Origin: Bugulina stolonifera
Lineage: Eukaryota > Bryozoa > Gymnolaemata > Cheilostomatida > Bugulidae
Direction: 5' to 3'
DNA: 64,000 bases
NCBI GenBank assembly: GCA_935421135.1
Contig: OW285194.1
Location: 6,840,376-6,904,375 of the forward strand
Both the position numbers and the translations under genes were made by a program. This document shows positions 62,201-64,000 of the stretch, one piece after another (the first letter of the stretch is position 1; the number at the start of each line of letters is the position of its first letter). The notes beneath the pieces are model-generated. The model worked only from the letters and a program-made list of their open reading frames with translations. It did not search any database and was not told the origin of the DNA.

Positions 62201-64000
62201 CTGCCTTACATGATAACACTTAGGCCTACTACAACTTGGAAACTTTCAAAAAATTGATTTGCACGATTGGGAGGGATTTTGCGACTGTATGAAAAGGACA
62301 GTTCAAAACAGGACCTTTCGAAACTGGACAGTTCAACACCAGGCAGTTTGAAACCTCTAAGCCCTAGACTTCAAATAATTTCGATTTTCAAAATTATCTT
62401 TTATTTATTTGAAATTATTTGTATGTAAGTTGTGCTCCTCTAAAAATAACCAAAACAGTTTCGAACAGTCCGGTAGTGAAATGTCCTGTTTTATCTGTTT
62501 TTTTTGAAATGCCCCTTTACCACTGTAAGGATAGGGCTTACACAGTAAAAGGCCTTATTAAATACTCAATATTACCTTTAAAGTTAGTTTTCAGCATTTA
62601 TGTTATTAACAGGGTAAACAATTTAATAAAAAATTAAAATTTAATCACATTTTATTATTTACTATAATTTGTTTTTATATAACTATGCTGTAATTAGGCC
62701 TATTACCAATAATAATTTAATTTAATTATTTGTTCATACGAGTATTACATTATTAAATTTTATAATACTAATAGTACGCATATGGACCTATACCATATGC
62801 TAGTATAAGAATTTAAATTAGTAATATAATCATAATGTCCGCATTCATATGGAGATTATTGTGTCTGCTTACTTCTTTTTTCAGTTTTTAGCCATTTACG
62901 ATGTTGGCAAATGAAAACAATAATAAATTCTAATTCAAAAATAAAATTGGTACATTTAGGCCTAAAATTAAAAATATGATTGTTATAATTATACTTATTT
63001 TACACTATTTTATATTAATTTAAACAATATGAATAATTGTTAAAATCATTTAAACTATTGACTATTTATTTAATTATATTATAATGATTATTATTATTAT
63101 TATAAATTTAATTTATATTAAAATTCACGCATTGGATTGATTATGATTATCTTAAAGTTATGTAATAATATTCATATTGCATAAATTATTCATATGTCAT
63201 ACCACATCATATGGCTTCTATAGCATAATTATATATGATAATGACTATGGGGAATTAAAATCACATGTAGTTTAGTAAAAGTATAGTAATAGTGTAAGTA
63301 TCGAGTAGGTCTAAAATAAAAATAAAAATACTCAACAGAATATCAATATTACTGAATATTATATATAATTATCATTATAAATGATTACAATTTGCACTAA
63401 AGAAATACTACACAGTGATAGTCAGAGTTTGAGAAGTAAGTGATTTGTGAAGCTAATGCTGAACTTCTCCCTTTTCAGCCAACAGCTGGTTCCATTCTAA
63501 AGTTCAAGCAGTAGGACAAAGAAACAAACTGAAACTGAAGCAGTCTGCATAATATGCAAGATGGAGGTTGGAAAACTTATTTCAAGAGAAGACAATTACA
63601 TTATTAACAATAAATAGCCTTTAGGTCCTTTCCACTTATTTATAATGGGCCTCATGGTTGATGTCCTAGTCAAAAGAGCATTGCTTCTAAGAAACCTGAG
63701 CTAAAGCATGCTTGCTGTTGGGGGTAACATTGACAAAATTAGAAGTTACTGCATAGGCTATGGTCAACATACCAAAGGTACTGCAAATGTGAATAAGAAG
63801 TAGAAGAACATCAAAACTACTTGTACAAGAAAAATATGAATTAAATTTAGCCATATTATCATTGAGACCAAATAATCAGTTGTCCACCCCCACTCAAAGC
63901 TGATCCAACTGGCCTGCAATCAATAGACCGTTCATTCATGACGCAATGTACTTGTAGCTATATAATAATATGACAGCCACAGTTGTCATTTTACAAAAAT
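62201..64000. other. AT-rich intergenic DNA
   Basis: No gene seen. 62,640-63,400 is extremely AT-rich with TTAAT/ATTAA runs. 62,280-62,350 has repeated GGACAGTTC words related to 18,400-18,560. Confidence 0.45.

Overview
The window is AT-rich animal DNA: genes are split by GT-AG introns, TATA promoters sit upstream, and repeats are dense. The palindromic motif ACATGTACATGT recurs throughout. No gene allows a firm species call. Expanded lectin, thrombospondin type 1 (TSP1) and cysteine-rich peptide families suit a marine invertebrate, and a demosponge is my best guess (inference only).

Left and centre (about 5.7-45.5 kb) hold a cluster of small secreted-protein genes. Three paralogous two-coding-exon genes on the minus strand (9.8-10.7, 36.2-37.6 and 43.9-45.4 kb) encode 59-66 residue precursors: a near-invariant signal peptide, then a short mature peptide with the spacing C-x8-C-x3-C-x6-C-x4-C-x-C, which fits a CS-alpha-beta (defensin-like) fold. 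Between them on the plus strand (24.2-33.3 kb) lies an 11-exon gene for a secreted protein with two F5/8 type C / fucolectin-like domains and a C-terminal tail carrying its own CS-alpha-beta-type cysteine framework. I consider this lectin-peptide chimera, next to free-standing peptides of the same fold class, the most interesting content. Intact and decayed TSP1 genes (5.8-8.0, 8.9, 15.1-22.0 and 35.4-36.0 kb) are interleaved with them.

The cluster grew by duplication. A block of about 2.3 kb at 8.57-10.89 kb recurs at 42.39-44.83 kb with one peptide gene in each copy; a 2-kb non-coding repeat at 0.66-2.59 kb recurs at 11.40-13.40 kb; a TSP1 promoter and first exon are duplicated at 5.74 and 15.04 kb. 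Mobile elements have landed inside: a structurally complete, very young non-autonomous LTR retrotransposon (15,529-16,980) with primer site, polypurine tract and target duplication; a probable solo LTR (17,704-18,291) and a second LTR-like segment in lectin intron 1; palindromic MITEs; and tRNA-derived SINE pieces.

The right third (45.5-64 kb) is gene-poor. It holds a 2-kb (TAG/CAG)n trinucleotide array (49.0-51.2 kb), the 3' part of an unrecognised small membrane-protein gene on the minus strand (57.7-60.2 kb, possibly starting further right), a hAT-like MITE cluster (60.8-62.2 kb), and very AT-rich DNA at the end. All gene models are read by eye from splice signals, reading phase and paralog comparison; none is backed by transcripts.
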